Assembly: GCF_003691365.1 (NCBI RefSeq)
Contig: NZ_CP033087.1
Coordinates: 758,501-822,500, forward strand
Direction of reading: 5' to 3'
Source: Commensalibacter melissae
GTDB lineage: Bacteria > Pseudomonadota > Alphaproteobacteria > Acetobacterales > Acetobacteraceae
DNA length: 64,000 bases
The position numbers and the translations under genes were made by a program. This document shows, piece by piece, positions 8,502 through 16,875 of the stretch. Each line of letters opens with the position of its first letter. Position 1 is the stretch's first letter. The notes beneath the pieces were generated by a model. The model did no database searches and was not told the DNA's origin. It saw nothing but the letters and a program-made list of their open reading frames with translations.

Positions 8502-9947
8502 TTAGACAGAGTAATACATATCAAATTCGACAGGGTGAGGCGTGTGTTCGAAGCGATATACTTCTTCCCATTTGATTTTGCAATAACTGTCAATCTGGTC
8601 CTGAGTAAATACATTTCCCGCCAATAGGAAATCATGATCAGCAGCAAGGGCTTCCAATGCTTCACGTAAGGAGCCACATACGGTTGGAATTTCTTTAAGT
8701 TCTTCAGGAGGTAGATCGTAAAGATCCTTGTCCATTGCATCACCAGGATGAATTTTGTTTTTGATGCCGTCAATTCCAGCCATTAGCATAGCCGCAAATG
8801 CGAGATACGGGTTTGCTGTTGGATCGGGGAAACGGATTTCAACACGTTTTGCTTTAGGGCTGGTCACATATGGAATGCGACAGGAGGCGGAACGGTTGCG
8901 AGCCGAATAGGCTAACAAGACAGGAGCCTCAAATCCTGGAATCAATCTTTTGTATGAATTGGTGGATGGATTTGTAAAAGCGTTTAACGCTTTTGCATGT
9001 TTAATAATTCCACCAATATAATACAGGGCTTGATCTGAAAGATCGGCATAGCCATTTCCTGCAAAATTTGGAGTGTTGTTTTTCCAGATAGATTGATGGA
9101 CATGCATACCAGTGCCATTATCACCATAAATTGGTTTTGGCATGAATGTTGCAGTTTTGCCATATGAATTTGCAACATTATGAACGCAGTATTTATAGAT
9201 CTGCATAAAATCAGCGGAACGTACTAGGGTGGTAAAAGCCACTCCCAATTCGTGTTGAGACTGGGCAACCTCATGATGATGTTTTTCGATAGGCAATCCC
9301 ATCTCACCCATCGTGCTTAGCATTTCTGCACGCAAGTCATTTTCCGTATCAACAGGTGGAACAGGAAAGTAGCCTCCCTTCACCCGAGGACGATGTCCCA
9401 TGTTTCCTTCGGGATAATCTTTTAGGTTTGCATCAGGGCCTTCTATACTATCGAGTTGATAGATACCATAATTTGAACCGACACCGAATTTGACATTATC
9501 GAAAATGAAGAATTCTGCTTCTGGCCCAAAATAAGCCGTATCGCCAATTCCTGTTGATTTTAGGTATTGTTCAGCCAGTTTCGCAGTGGAACGAGGATCA
9601 CGATTGTAAGCGGTTCCCGTTGCAGGATCAATGATATCACAAATAAGAATAAGCTGGGGTTTCGCCGTAAATGGATCCATAACTGCAGTAAATGGATCAG
9701 GCATTAAAATCATGTCACTTTCATTAATCGCCTTCCATCCGGCGATGGAAGAACCGTCAAACATAATGCCATCCTCAAAAATATCAGGCTCTATGGTTGA
9801 TACATATTGTGTGGTATGATGCCATTTTCCCCGTGGATCCGTAAAACGGAAATCAACAAATTCTACAGAATTTTCCTGAAGCAGATCCATAATTTTGGCA
9901 ATAGCCTCTTCTTTGGAAGCTGAAGAAGAAATCAATTGGTCGGCCAT
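8502..9947 (-). CDS. glnA: glutamine synthetase, type I (GSI-beta)
   Basis: 481 residues; ATP-dependent ligation of ammonia to glutamate, active as a dodecamer in the cytosol. The adenylylation site Asp-Leu-Tyr-Asp-Leu-Pro-Pro is present with Tyr at 410, indicating GlnE-type control. The nucleotide/metal motifs typical of GSI are seen, for example Gly-Pro-Glu-Ala-Glu-Phe-Phe near 144 and the Asn-Arg-Ser-Ala-Ser segment near 350. It lies 145 bases downstream of glnB on the same strand, the usual nitrogen operon arrangement in alphaproteobacteria. Confidence 0.98.
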   Translation of the reverse strand: MADQLISSSASKEEAIAKIMDLLQENSVEFVDFRFTDPRGKWHHTTQYVSTIEPDIFEDGIMFDGSSIAGWKAINESDMILMPDPFTAVMDPFTAKPQLILICDIIDPATGTAYNRDPRSTAKLAEQYLKSTGIGDTAYFGPEAEFFIFDNVKFGVGSNYGIYQLDSIEGPDANLKDYPEGNMGHRPRVKGGYFPVPPVDTENDLRAEMLSTMGEMGLPIEKHHHEVAQSQHELGVAFTTLVRSADFMQIYKYCVHNVANSYGKTATFMPKPIYGDNGTGMHVHQSIWKNNTPNFAGNGYADLSDQALYYIGGIIKHAKALNAFTNPSTNSYKRLIPGFEAPVLLAYSARNRSASCRIPYVTSPKAKRVEIRFPDPTANPYLAFAAMLMAGIDGIKNKIHPGDAMDKDLYDLPPEELKEIPTVCGSLREALEALAADHDFLLAGNVFTQDQIDSYCKIKWEEVYRFEHTPHPVEFDMYYSV

Positions 9948-10092
9948 GTACTATTAGTCCTTATTATATGATAGAAATTTATGCATTCAAAAACGTAACA
10001 GTGTCATCCATAAAGATAATATTTTTCGTCCCATATGGTTATAACTCTCAAAGGGATACTTCATTTTGTCAAAATGAAAAAGATAAAATTGA

Positions 10093-10443
<351 letters not shown>

Positions 10444-10722
10444 CTATATTCATCAAATAAAAATTATATAGCGATAATACTGTTACTGTTTACGATAACA
10501 ATATTAAAGAATGTTTGGAAAGTTCTGTCCAGTGTAAAGATATAGAGAATTTTTAACAATGAATAGAACAATTTAATAAAAAATGTCTATTATTTAAACA
10601 TTATGCCTATTTTTTATATTATTTATTTAAAAATGTTATAAAATAGACAATGATTTGTAGGGTTTATGTAATTTTTTTGCCTAAATTTTTATCATAAAAA
10701 ATTTTAATTCATAAATTGCAAA

Positions 10723-12318
10723 TTATTGTTTTTTATAAATTAAAGGCGTTTTTCCGACATCTGTTCGATATATCATGGAAGATTCTTTTTCAACAAAATG
10801 AATATTGAATTGGCATTTATGTTTCAATTTTTCAAAAAGGGAATGTGATAGAGTGTTTTTTTTATCAGATTCAATCAATGATTGTATCATTATATCGCAA
10901 ATTTTGTCTTTATGTTTATCATATTGATTCTTCATTTCATAAAGATTTGAAACCGCAATTATTAAATTTAAGGTTTCAGTATTTTGGTTTATTTGGAATT
11001 GAAATTCCTCAGCAATTTTGTTGAAGCTAAAAATGGAATCAGTTTCCAGTTTCTTAGATAATAATGTCAGGAAATGTGGAACATAAAATTGATGATTTAT
11101 CAAAGAGATAAAATCGTCACTGCGACCTACATATTCAAACTGTATTGAATTGAGAAATCGACTGGTATAATTTGGACGCCTTATGACGCGATCCCCCAAT
11201 TTGTAACGCAAGACAGGAGCTTCATTTGCAAATAATCTTGTGACGACAAGATCTCCTTCTTCGTTTTCTTGAACCCATTTACCGTTTTTATCGACAATTT
11301 CTATCAGATGTAAACCGGGAACAGCTGTTAGAATTGAACTTTCCGGATTGAGTTGTAAACCTATAGTTTCGGCTTGTGTGGCAGCAAAAAAACTCAATAT
11401 GATTAAATTTTGATAGATATCTTTTAGATCTGATTTAATTTTTTCTGGAAGACATCCACTGCCATATAGAGCTATTCTCAAACTATCCTTTTGTTGATCA
11501 TTTAATTCACTTGCATAAGGAACGAGCAGGGCGATATCGCGGACAATGCCCATGAAACCTTTTTGTCCCGGATTTTGCATAATACGTTGATAAATTTTAG
11601 CGGACATGGGTCCGATACCAAGATAATTAACATTTGGAATTTCTTGTAAAACTCCACCAACCATGGTTCCGCTGCTCCATAATTGACTGTCAGAGAGAGT
11701 GGTGCCAATCCATTTGGCCTGTTGTTCTTCCATATAACGTGAAATAATATGTTTTCCGATAAAATTTCCTGCCCATCTGTAAGTATCCCTTAATTCTTTT
11801 TTTGAAAATACGATTTCGGAAGATCTTCCTGAGGCGGTACCTCCACTGTTGGCAATTTGAAAATTACCATTTTCGATCGGGACAATCATACCTGGACGTT
11901 TGCCAGAAAATAAATCTGTATAAATTTCTTTATCAGTAAGCGGAATGGCGGAAAAAGTTTCAAAATCGTTTAATTTTTCCTTGCCAATCGCTTGATCAAT
12001 ACGTTCTTTCCAAATAGGGTTGACTCGACATATCTCGATCAGCTGTTTTAATCTTTTAAGAATAAATTCGTTCTGTATTTCAAATGGAATTGCATCAAAA
12101 TAAGTTTCCGTTAACCGTTCAAAATAGCGAATGGTTGATAAAAACGTTGGAAATTGAGCAATATTTTGGATTGATTGTGGATTAAACAAAAAATCAGGAA
12201 AAACAGTTTTCAGTAATTCCTTGTTTGGATGGATATGCAAGATAGGGGCTCCTTGGGTTAAATATGGGGATGGAATGAATTTAAAAGGTTTTAAGAATGG
12301 AATTTGCTGCGGTTTCAA
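10723..12318 (-). CDS. PaaK/CapK-like adenylate-forming enzyme
   Basis: 531-residue member of the ANL-type acyl-activating superfamily, closest in layout to phenylacetate-CoA ligase and CapK-like proteins. Visible marks are the phosphate-binding loop near 157-168 (Asn-Ser-Gly-Gly-Thr-x-Ser-Gly), a Tyr-Gly-Ser-Gly segment, Ala-Thr-Gln-Ala-Glu-Thr, and the Tyr-Lys-Leu-Gly-Asp-Arg and Gly-Arg-Ser-Asp-Asp motifs that bind the adenylate ribose. Lys residues near the C-terminus could be catalytic. It should activate a carboxylic acid as acyl-AMP and pass it to CoA, an amine or a protein; the substrate is unknown. Its start overlaps the PLP decarboxylase gene by 38 bases, implying one operon. Interpreted with the adjacent condensation-fold protein as part of a small biosynthetic cluster. 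Confidence 0.72.
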   Translation of the reverse strand: MKPQQIPFLKPFKFIPSPYLTQGAPILHIHPNKELLKTVFPDFLFNPQSIQNIAQFPTFLSTIRYFERLTETYFDAIPFEIQNEFILKRLKQLIEICRVNPIWKERIDQAIGKEKLNDFETFSAIPLTDKEIYTDLFSGKRPGMIVPIENGNFQIANSGGTASGRSSEIVFSKKELRDTYRWAGNFIGKHIISRYMEEQQAKWIGTTLSDSQLWSSGTMVGGVLQEIPNVNYLGIGPMSAKIYQRIMQNPGQKGFMGIVRDIALLVPYASELNDQQKDSLRIALYGSGCLPEKIKSDLKDIYQNLIILSFFAATQAETIGLQLNPESSILTAVPGLHLIEIVDKNGKWVQENEEGDLVVTRLFANEAPVLRYKLGDRVIRRPNYTSRFLNSIQFEYVGRSDDFISLINHQFYVPHFLTLLSKKLETDSIFSFNKIAEEFQFQINQNTETLNLIIAVSNLYEMKNQYDKHKDKICDIMIQSLIESDKKNTLSHSLFEKLKHKCQFNIHFVEKESSMIYRTDVGKTPLIYKKQ

Positions 12319-13789
12319 TATGTTTGGTCAGGTCAGCGATATCATCCATTGAGATTTCATGATTCATGATAACGATACGGAGGGCGGTGATATGATCTAG
12401 ATCCACTTTTGAAATGAAATACCGTCCTTCATCACGGATTTTCTCTCTTATTTTTAATTGTAAATAATTCAGTTTTTCTTTCGATAGTTTTTTTTCATTT
12501 GGCAAATATCTGAAGCAAAGAATGTTGGATTCAGGTTTGTGCAAGGTTTCAAAATTATCTAGGGTCTGTAGATATTTGTATGCTTGAAAGGTTGTTTTGA
12601 CTAGAAGGTTTAATTTGGTTTCAAAAAATTGTTGACCGTATAAAGACCAAACAACCCATAAATTTAAAATGGAAGGCCGTTTGGTACATTCGAAATTTTT
12701 AGTTCCACTTTCGAATTTTGTTATTTCATCTTCAAATTCCTCTGTAACATAACTGGCTTGAATCGGAAATGTAAGCTTTGTTTTATCACCATTTTTATAA
12801 AATAATAATGTACAAGCCGCAGGAACAAATAATGTTTTATGAGCGTCAAGACAAAAAGAGTCAGCGTATGTTAAGCCTTCTACTCGGTTTCTCAATTGAT
12901 CGGAAACTAGAAAGGATCCGCTATGTGCTGCATCAACATGAAACCAGGCTTTATATTTTATGGCGAGTTCCGACAATTCTTTTAAGGGATCAATAGCCCC
13001 AATGCTTGTACTACCTGCAGCAGCGATAATACAGAAAATATCTTTTCCGTTTTTATGGGCTTTATTTAAAATTTGCCTTGCTTGTTTTATACAGATTTGT
13101 CTTTGAGCGTTCAGGGGTAATAAAATGATATTGTCTTGACCAAGACCAATAATGCCAGCAATCCGGCTGACAGAAAAATGTGCATCCGTTCCTATGGCTA
13201 TGGTAGGTACAAGGTTTTTTTGACCAGCATTTCCTTTTTTCCAGATATTTGGGTATTTGTTATTGCGGGCGGTTATTACCGCGGTTAAATTGGCCAAACT
13301 TGCTCCAGAGGTTGAAATCATGCCATAATTACTATTTTCCCATCCCAAAAATTTAGAAAATTTTTCCGCAATTATTTTGTCTGCTACATTAGGTAGGGGG
13401 CCGCACTCATAGAATGATGCTGGCTGGGGGCAAAGAGAATTTACAACATCATAAATGGCTGAAACAGGAATGACCGATGAAAATTGTCTGGCCATATACC
13501 CTGTAGAATTTACTTTGATTGCAGTATTGATGTGTAAATCAACAATCTGGTTCAGTCGTTCAATAATTGACTCACCGGATTTGTGATCTGTCAGATGAAG
13601 GGCAATATTAAGGAGTTCATGCGGAGTAATACAATGAATTCCTTTCTTGGTTTTATCTTGAAGCAATTTATAAAGTTTTTGTTGAATTTTTTCAAATAAA
13701 AATGAAATATTATTTGAGTTAAAAGCATCATATAATATTGAGTTATTTTTATTTATAATTTTATTACTGGATACCTTATAGTTATTCAT
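12281..13789 (-). CDS. group II PLP-dependent amino acid decarboxylase-like
   Basis: 502 residues, pyridoxal-phosphate fold type I. Expected residues are visible: stacking His H204, Asp D286 in His-Val-Asp-Ala-Ala that pairs with the pyridine nitrogen, and Schiff-base Lys K318 in Asp-Ala-His-Lys. This resembles aromatic amino acid, glutamate, diaminobutyrate and cysteine-sulfinate decarboxylases. The substrate cannot be read from sequence; the His at 289, where Trp is often found, departs from common aromatic decarboxylases. Likely it produces an amine from an amino acid. First gene of the pair with the adenylate-forming enzyme and divergent from the hydrolase/acyltransferase pair. Confidence 0.75.
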   Translation of the reverse strand: MNNYKVSSNKIINKNNSILYDAFNSNNISFLFEKIQQKLYKLLQDKTKKGIHCITPHELLNIALHLTDHKSGESIIERLNQIVDLHINTAIKVNSTGYMARQFSSVIPVSAIYDVVNSLCPQPASFYECGPLPNVADKIIAEKFSKFLGWENSNYGMISTSGASLANLTAVITARNNKYPNIWKKGNAGQKNLVPTIAIGTDAHFSVSRIAGIIGLGQDNIILLPLNAQRQICIKQARQILNKAHKNGKDIFCIIAAAGSTSIGAIDPLKELSELAIKYKAWFHVDAAHSGSFLVSDQLRNRVEGLTYADSFCLDAHKTLFVPAACTLLFYKNGDKTKLTFPIQASYVTEEFEDEITKFESGTKNFECTKRPSILNLWVVWSLYGQQFFETKLNLLVKTTFQAYKYLQTLDNFETLHKPESNILCFRYLPNEKKLSKEKLNYLQLKIREKIRDEGRYFISKVDLDHITALRIVIMNHEISMDDIADLTKHIETAANSILKTF

Positions 13790-14029
13790 TGAAATACTTT
13801 CTTAATATTTATAATTCAATTTTTAGGTTGTATATTATCCATAATAAAATAAGTATTACATAAATTAAAAAGACAAATAACAGTCAAAAAAAGAAAAATT
13901 GTTTAGAAATTACTTAACAGGATTATTAATAAATTATTTATATTTTGTCTGAAATACATTGATATTTGTCAATTTTACTTATTATTAATTTACCTAATTG
14001 GACTGTATTTTAATAAAGCCTGTTATTGC
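13790..14029. promoter_or_regulatory. divergent promoter region of the decarboxylase/acyltransferase cluster
   Basis: 240 bases of very AT-rich DNA separating two divergent gene pairs. It must contain at least two promoters and is the natural target of the GlxA-type regulator encoded at the end of the cluster. No convincing operator repeat or carrier-protein ORF was found here. The assignment rests on gene orientation. Confidence 0.45.
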
Positions 14030-14599
14030 ATGGAATTTACGTTGATGAAAAATACAGTTCTTATCATTATAGACTTACAAAATGATTATTATCCAAATGG
14101 AAAATTTCCATTATTTAATATGAATTCTGTTGGCAAAAGCAGCATGAAAATTTTAGCTGCCGCACGGCAACATCATATTCCAGTCATCCATATACAACAT
14201 CAGTTTCCCATGAAGGATGCCCCCTTTTTTGTTCAGCATACTGAAGGGGTGAAAATTAATAAGGATGTAAAACCATTGGATAATGAAATATGTATTACAA
14301 AAAATTATCCTAACGCTTTTAAGGGAACGGAATTGAAGTCCGTTCTTGATAGACATAATTATAAAAATCTTATTGTTATAGGTGCCATGTCCCAAATGTG
14401 CGTTGATGCGACAGTCAGGACAGCCTTAGATTATGGATATCAGGTGACATTGATCCCTGATTGTATTGCGTCAAAAGAAATAACCTTTAACGATGTAGAA
14501 GTGCCTGCACCAAAGGTTCATGCTGCAATGTTATGGATATTATCTTTTGCTGGTGCCAAAATAATGCCCAAAGATGAATTTTTGGCACATCTATCTTAA
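14030..14599 (+). CDS. isochorismatase-fold cysteine hydrolase
   Basis: 189 residues. The catalytic triad of the family is visible: D15 in Ile-Ile-Asp-Leu-Gln-Asn, K91 in Thr-Lys-Asn-Tyr-Pro, and C124 in Ser-Gln-Met-Cys-Val-Asp, with the preceding Gly-Ala-Met that forms the cis-peptide. Relatives include nicotinamidase, N-carbamoylsarcosine amidase and isochorismatase; the substrate is unknown, probably an amide or related bond. An in-frame ATG at 14045 is an equally plausible start. It lies 26 bases upstream of the condensation-fold gene, on the same strand. Cysteine hydrolases of this type are often found beside GlxA-like regulators, as here. Confidence 0.8.
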   Translation: MEFTLMKNTVLIIIDLQNDYYPNGKFPLFNMNSVGKSSMKILAAARQHHIPVIHIQHQFPMKDAPFFVQHTEGVKINKDVKPLDNEICITKNYPNAFKGTELKSVLDRHNYKNLIVIGAMSQMCVDATVRTALDYGYQVTLIPDCIASKEITFNDVEVPAPKVHAAMLWILSFAGAKIMPKDEFLAHLS

Positions 14600-14625
14600 A
14601 TGAAAATGAATTACGATATATTATT

Positions 14626-15888
14626 ATGTTTGACCGTTATCTAAATACGATTGAAACAGTGATGGCTAATAATCATGCTGTTTTTATGGGAACATCTCAA
14701 GCAGTAACTTTGCTCTATCTGGATTATAAAATTTCATCAAAACAATTTAAAATTGCTTTGGAAAATTACATAAATAAAAATCCATTACTGCAACAAAAAC
14801 TGGTCATTCAGAATAAAAAATGGTGTTTGCAGAAAAATTCTCATCCCGTTTCTAATTTTGAAGTTTTTAGATACGAGGACAAAATTAAAGATTTTGATTT
14901 GATTCTTGAAAAAGAAGTTAATAACATTCTTGATTATAATCAAGTTTTATCAAAACTGAAAATTATCTATCCTGTCCAGAATAAAGGTTGCATAATTATC
15001 CTTACTCAACATCATGCAATCATGGATACCTATTCAGCAAAAAAAAATCTTAAAGATTTAATAGATTCAATTTCTATTGACGAAGAAGAAAAATATTATG
15101 AGCATTTTCCTGTATGGAAATATTTCAATGCAAAAGAGGTGGCCGATTGCGATATCCGTCAAGTTCATAAACCTGACAATGATTTTTCACAGGCTTTGAA
15201 AATCTTTGATAATCCCTTGCCTCTAAAATGGACCGCTGTTGATACATGGATTATTAACCCATCGCTCTTATCATCCATGGAATATTATGCAAAGAAATTG
15301 GATTGTAGACTTAATTCCCTTTTGACTGTCATTTATTCAATTGCTGTAATGAAACTTTTAAATATTAATAATATTAATACTTATAGTGCAGTAACCTACC
15401 GTAAAAATAACGATTTGATGAATCAATTGGGTTGTTTATTGGATGTTGTGAATATCAATGTAAAAATCTGGGATATTGATGATTCAGTCAGGCGATTTGA
15501 AAGGGAAATAAGTTATATTAAGAAACACTTATCCAAGGAACTGGAAACAACCAGCCAGATTCTTGCGGATGCAAAAAAACAAAAGCTGTCTTTTCAAAAG
15601 GCTGTAAGATTGTGCGAAGGATTGGGATTCACCAATAGTGGTAGAACAGATACCTTAAAGTTTGAAAATGATATAAATGTTCTTGCCTATCGGTCCGTTG
15701 CCAATCGCACATCTGGTGCATTGTTATTTACGTATCATATGTCATTTCATAAGGGAAGTTTGATAACAAGTGTTTTAACATCGCAATTATTACTGGATAA
15801 AAAATCCATTCAGTTATTTATTCAAAATATCAATAAATACATTAAAATAATTGATCAGAGAGTGAAGTTGATGAAAGCTCAGGATTAA
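14626..15888 (+). CDS. stand-alone condensation-domain-like acyltransferase
   Basis: 420 residues with no attached adenylation or carrier domain. The active-site signature His-His-x-x-x-Asp is at H129-D134, as in NRPS condensation domains and PapA-type acyltransferases. The length matches a single condensation fold (two CAT-like halves). Such proteins join an activated acyl group to an amine or alcohol. The Asp is followed by Thr rather than the more usual Gly. Together with the adenylate-forming enzyme and the decarboxylase this suggests amide or ester formation with a free amine; that pathway is inference. It converges with the regulator gene, with only two bases between stop codons. Confidence 0.65.
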   Translation: MFDRYLNTIETVMANNHAVFMGTSQAVTLLYLDYKISSKQFKIALENYINKNPLLQQKLVIQNKKWCLQKNSHPVSNFEVFRYEDKIKDFDLILEKEVNNILDYNQVLSKLKIIYPVQNKGCIIILTQHHAIMDTYSAKKNLKDLIDSISIDEEEKYYEHFPVWKYFNAKEVADCDIRQVHKPDNDFSQALKIFDNPLPLKWTAVDTWIINPSLLSSMEYYAKKLDCRLNSLLTVIYSIAVMKLLNINNINTYSAVTYRKNNDLMNQLGCLLDVVNINVKIWDIDDSVRRFEREISYIKKHLSKELETTSQILADAKKQKLSFQKAVRLCEGLGFTNSGRTDTLKFENDINVLAYRSVANRTSGALLFTYHMSFHKGSLITSVLTSQLLLDKKSIQLFIQNINKYIKIIDQRVKLMKAQD

Positions 15889-15890
15889 AT

Positions 15891-16829
15891 CTATCTTGAA
15901 CGGATTTTATATTTGTTTCGATAATCTCTTGGGGTGAGACAGGTGATCTTGGTAAAATTTTTTCTGAACGAACTTGAATTAGCATAACCAAGATTCCATG
16001 AAATTTGTTCAATAGGCATATCGGTTGTTTCAAGAAGGCCTTTGGCATATTCAATGCAAAAATTCTGTATGTAATTTTTTGGAAGCAGTTTGGTGGCTTT
16101 TTTAAAACGTCTTAAGAAAGTTCGTTCTTCAAGGCCCGATTGAATAACAAGATTTTTGACGTTTATATCATGAATATCTGCATTCATAAGCCAATATTGC
16201 GCCTTAAGGATAGCTGTATCATTATGATCCAGTTTTGGAAAAAAAGACATATATTGATTTTGAAGATCTCTTGGTGGATCAACATTCATGAATTGAGTCG
16301 TTTTTAGCATTATATGATGGCCAAAAAATTTTTCTACAATATATAATCCAATATCGACCCAAGACATGATTCCACCACTAGTGATAAGAGTTTCGTTATC
16401 AACCAGAAGTTTGCTTTTATTTACAATGATTTTTGGAAATTTTTTTTTAAGGGTATCAGCATATAACCAATGGGTTGTGGCTTCCTTTCCATTCAACAAT
16501 CCCGTTTCAGCTAGAATAAATGTTCCAACACAGATTGCCGCAATTATGGATTGTTGAGAATGATGATGTCTAATAAAATTAATTATTTCGCCAATATTAT
16601 CCGGTGTATGGATTCCGCTCATACAGGGAGGAATAATGATCACGTCTTGTTTGGCTAGAAAGTTTGTAAAATCGTGATCGTTGGAAATTACCTTGACCTG
16701 AATTTTTTTAAATGAGTTACACGCATATTCTGCCAGATTAAATAAATCAATCAAACCGTTGATAGCTGTCTGTTGATGATCTGAATAAGAAATAATTGCA
16801 ATTTTTAAGTTAAATTGATTCGTTATCAT
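15891..16829 (-). CDS. GlxA-family transcriptional regulator (DJ-1/PfpI domain + AraC HTH)
   Basis: 312 residues. The N-terminal ~180 residues are a DJ-1/PfpI-like sensing domain with the Ala-Ile-Cys-Val-Gly nucleophile-elbow region and a Thr-His-Trp motif. The C-terminal ~100 residues hold two AraC-type helix-turn-helix units, the second ending in Leu-Gly-Tyr-Ala-Asn-Ser-Ser-Ser-Phe and Thr-Pro-Arg-Asp-Tyr-Arg. It is likely an activator of the adjacent metabolic genes, acting in the cytosol on the 13.8-14.0 kb promoter region; the ligand is unknown. Its start is separated from uvrA by a terminator. Confidence 0.85.
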   Translation of the reverse strand: MITNQFNLKIAIISYSDHQQTAINGLIDLFNLAEYACNSFKKIQVKVISNDHDFTNFLAKQDVIIIPPCMSGIHTPDNIGEIINFIRHHHSQQSIIAAICVGTFILAETGLLNGKEATTHWLYADTLKKKFPKIIVNKSKLLVDNETLITSGGIMSWVDIGLYIVEKFFGHHIMLKTTQFMNVDPPRDLQNQYMSFFPKLDHNDTAILKAQYWLMNADIHDINVKNLVIQSGLEERTFLRRFKKATKLLPKNYIQNFCIEYAKGLLETTDMPIEQISWNLGYANSSSFRKNFTKITCLTPRDYRNKYKIRSR

Positions 16830-16843
16830 GGATTAAAACCAAA

Positions 16844-16870
16844 TTTGTAGGGTATCAATTACCCTACAAA
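16844..16870 (-). terminator. uvrA intrinsic terminator
   Basis: Perfect 11-bp inverted repeat (16844-16854 and 16860-16870) with a five-base loop, six bases past the uvrA stop. On the minus strand it is followed by a T-rich run, as expected for rho-independent termination. It isolates the regulator gene from uvrA transcription. Confidence 0.8.
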
Positions 16871-16875
16871 ATAAA

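Noticed and set aside
9948-10092. Long antisense open frames across the glnB-glnA junction
   Set aside because: They overlap well-supported genes, lack ribosome sites and have no recognisable family.
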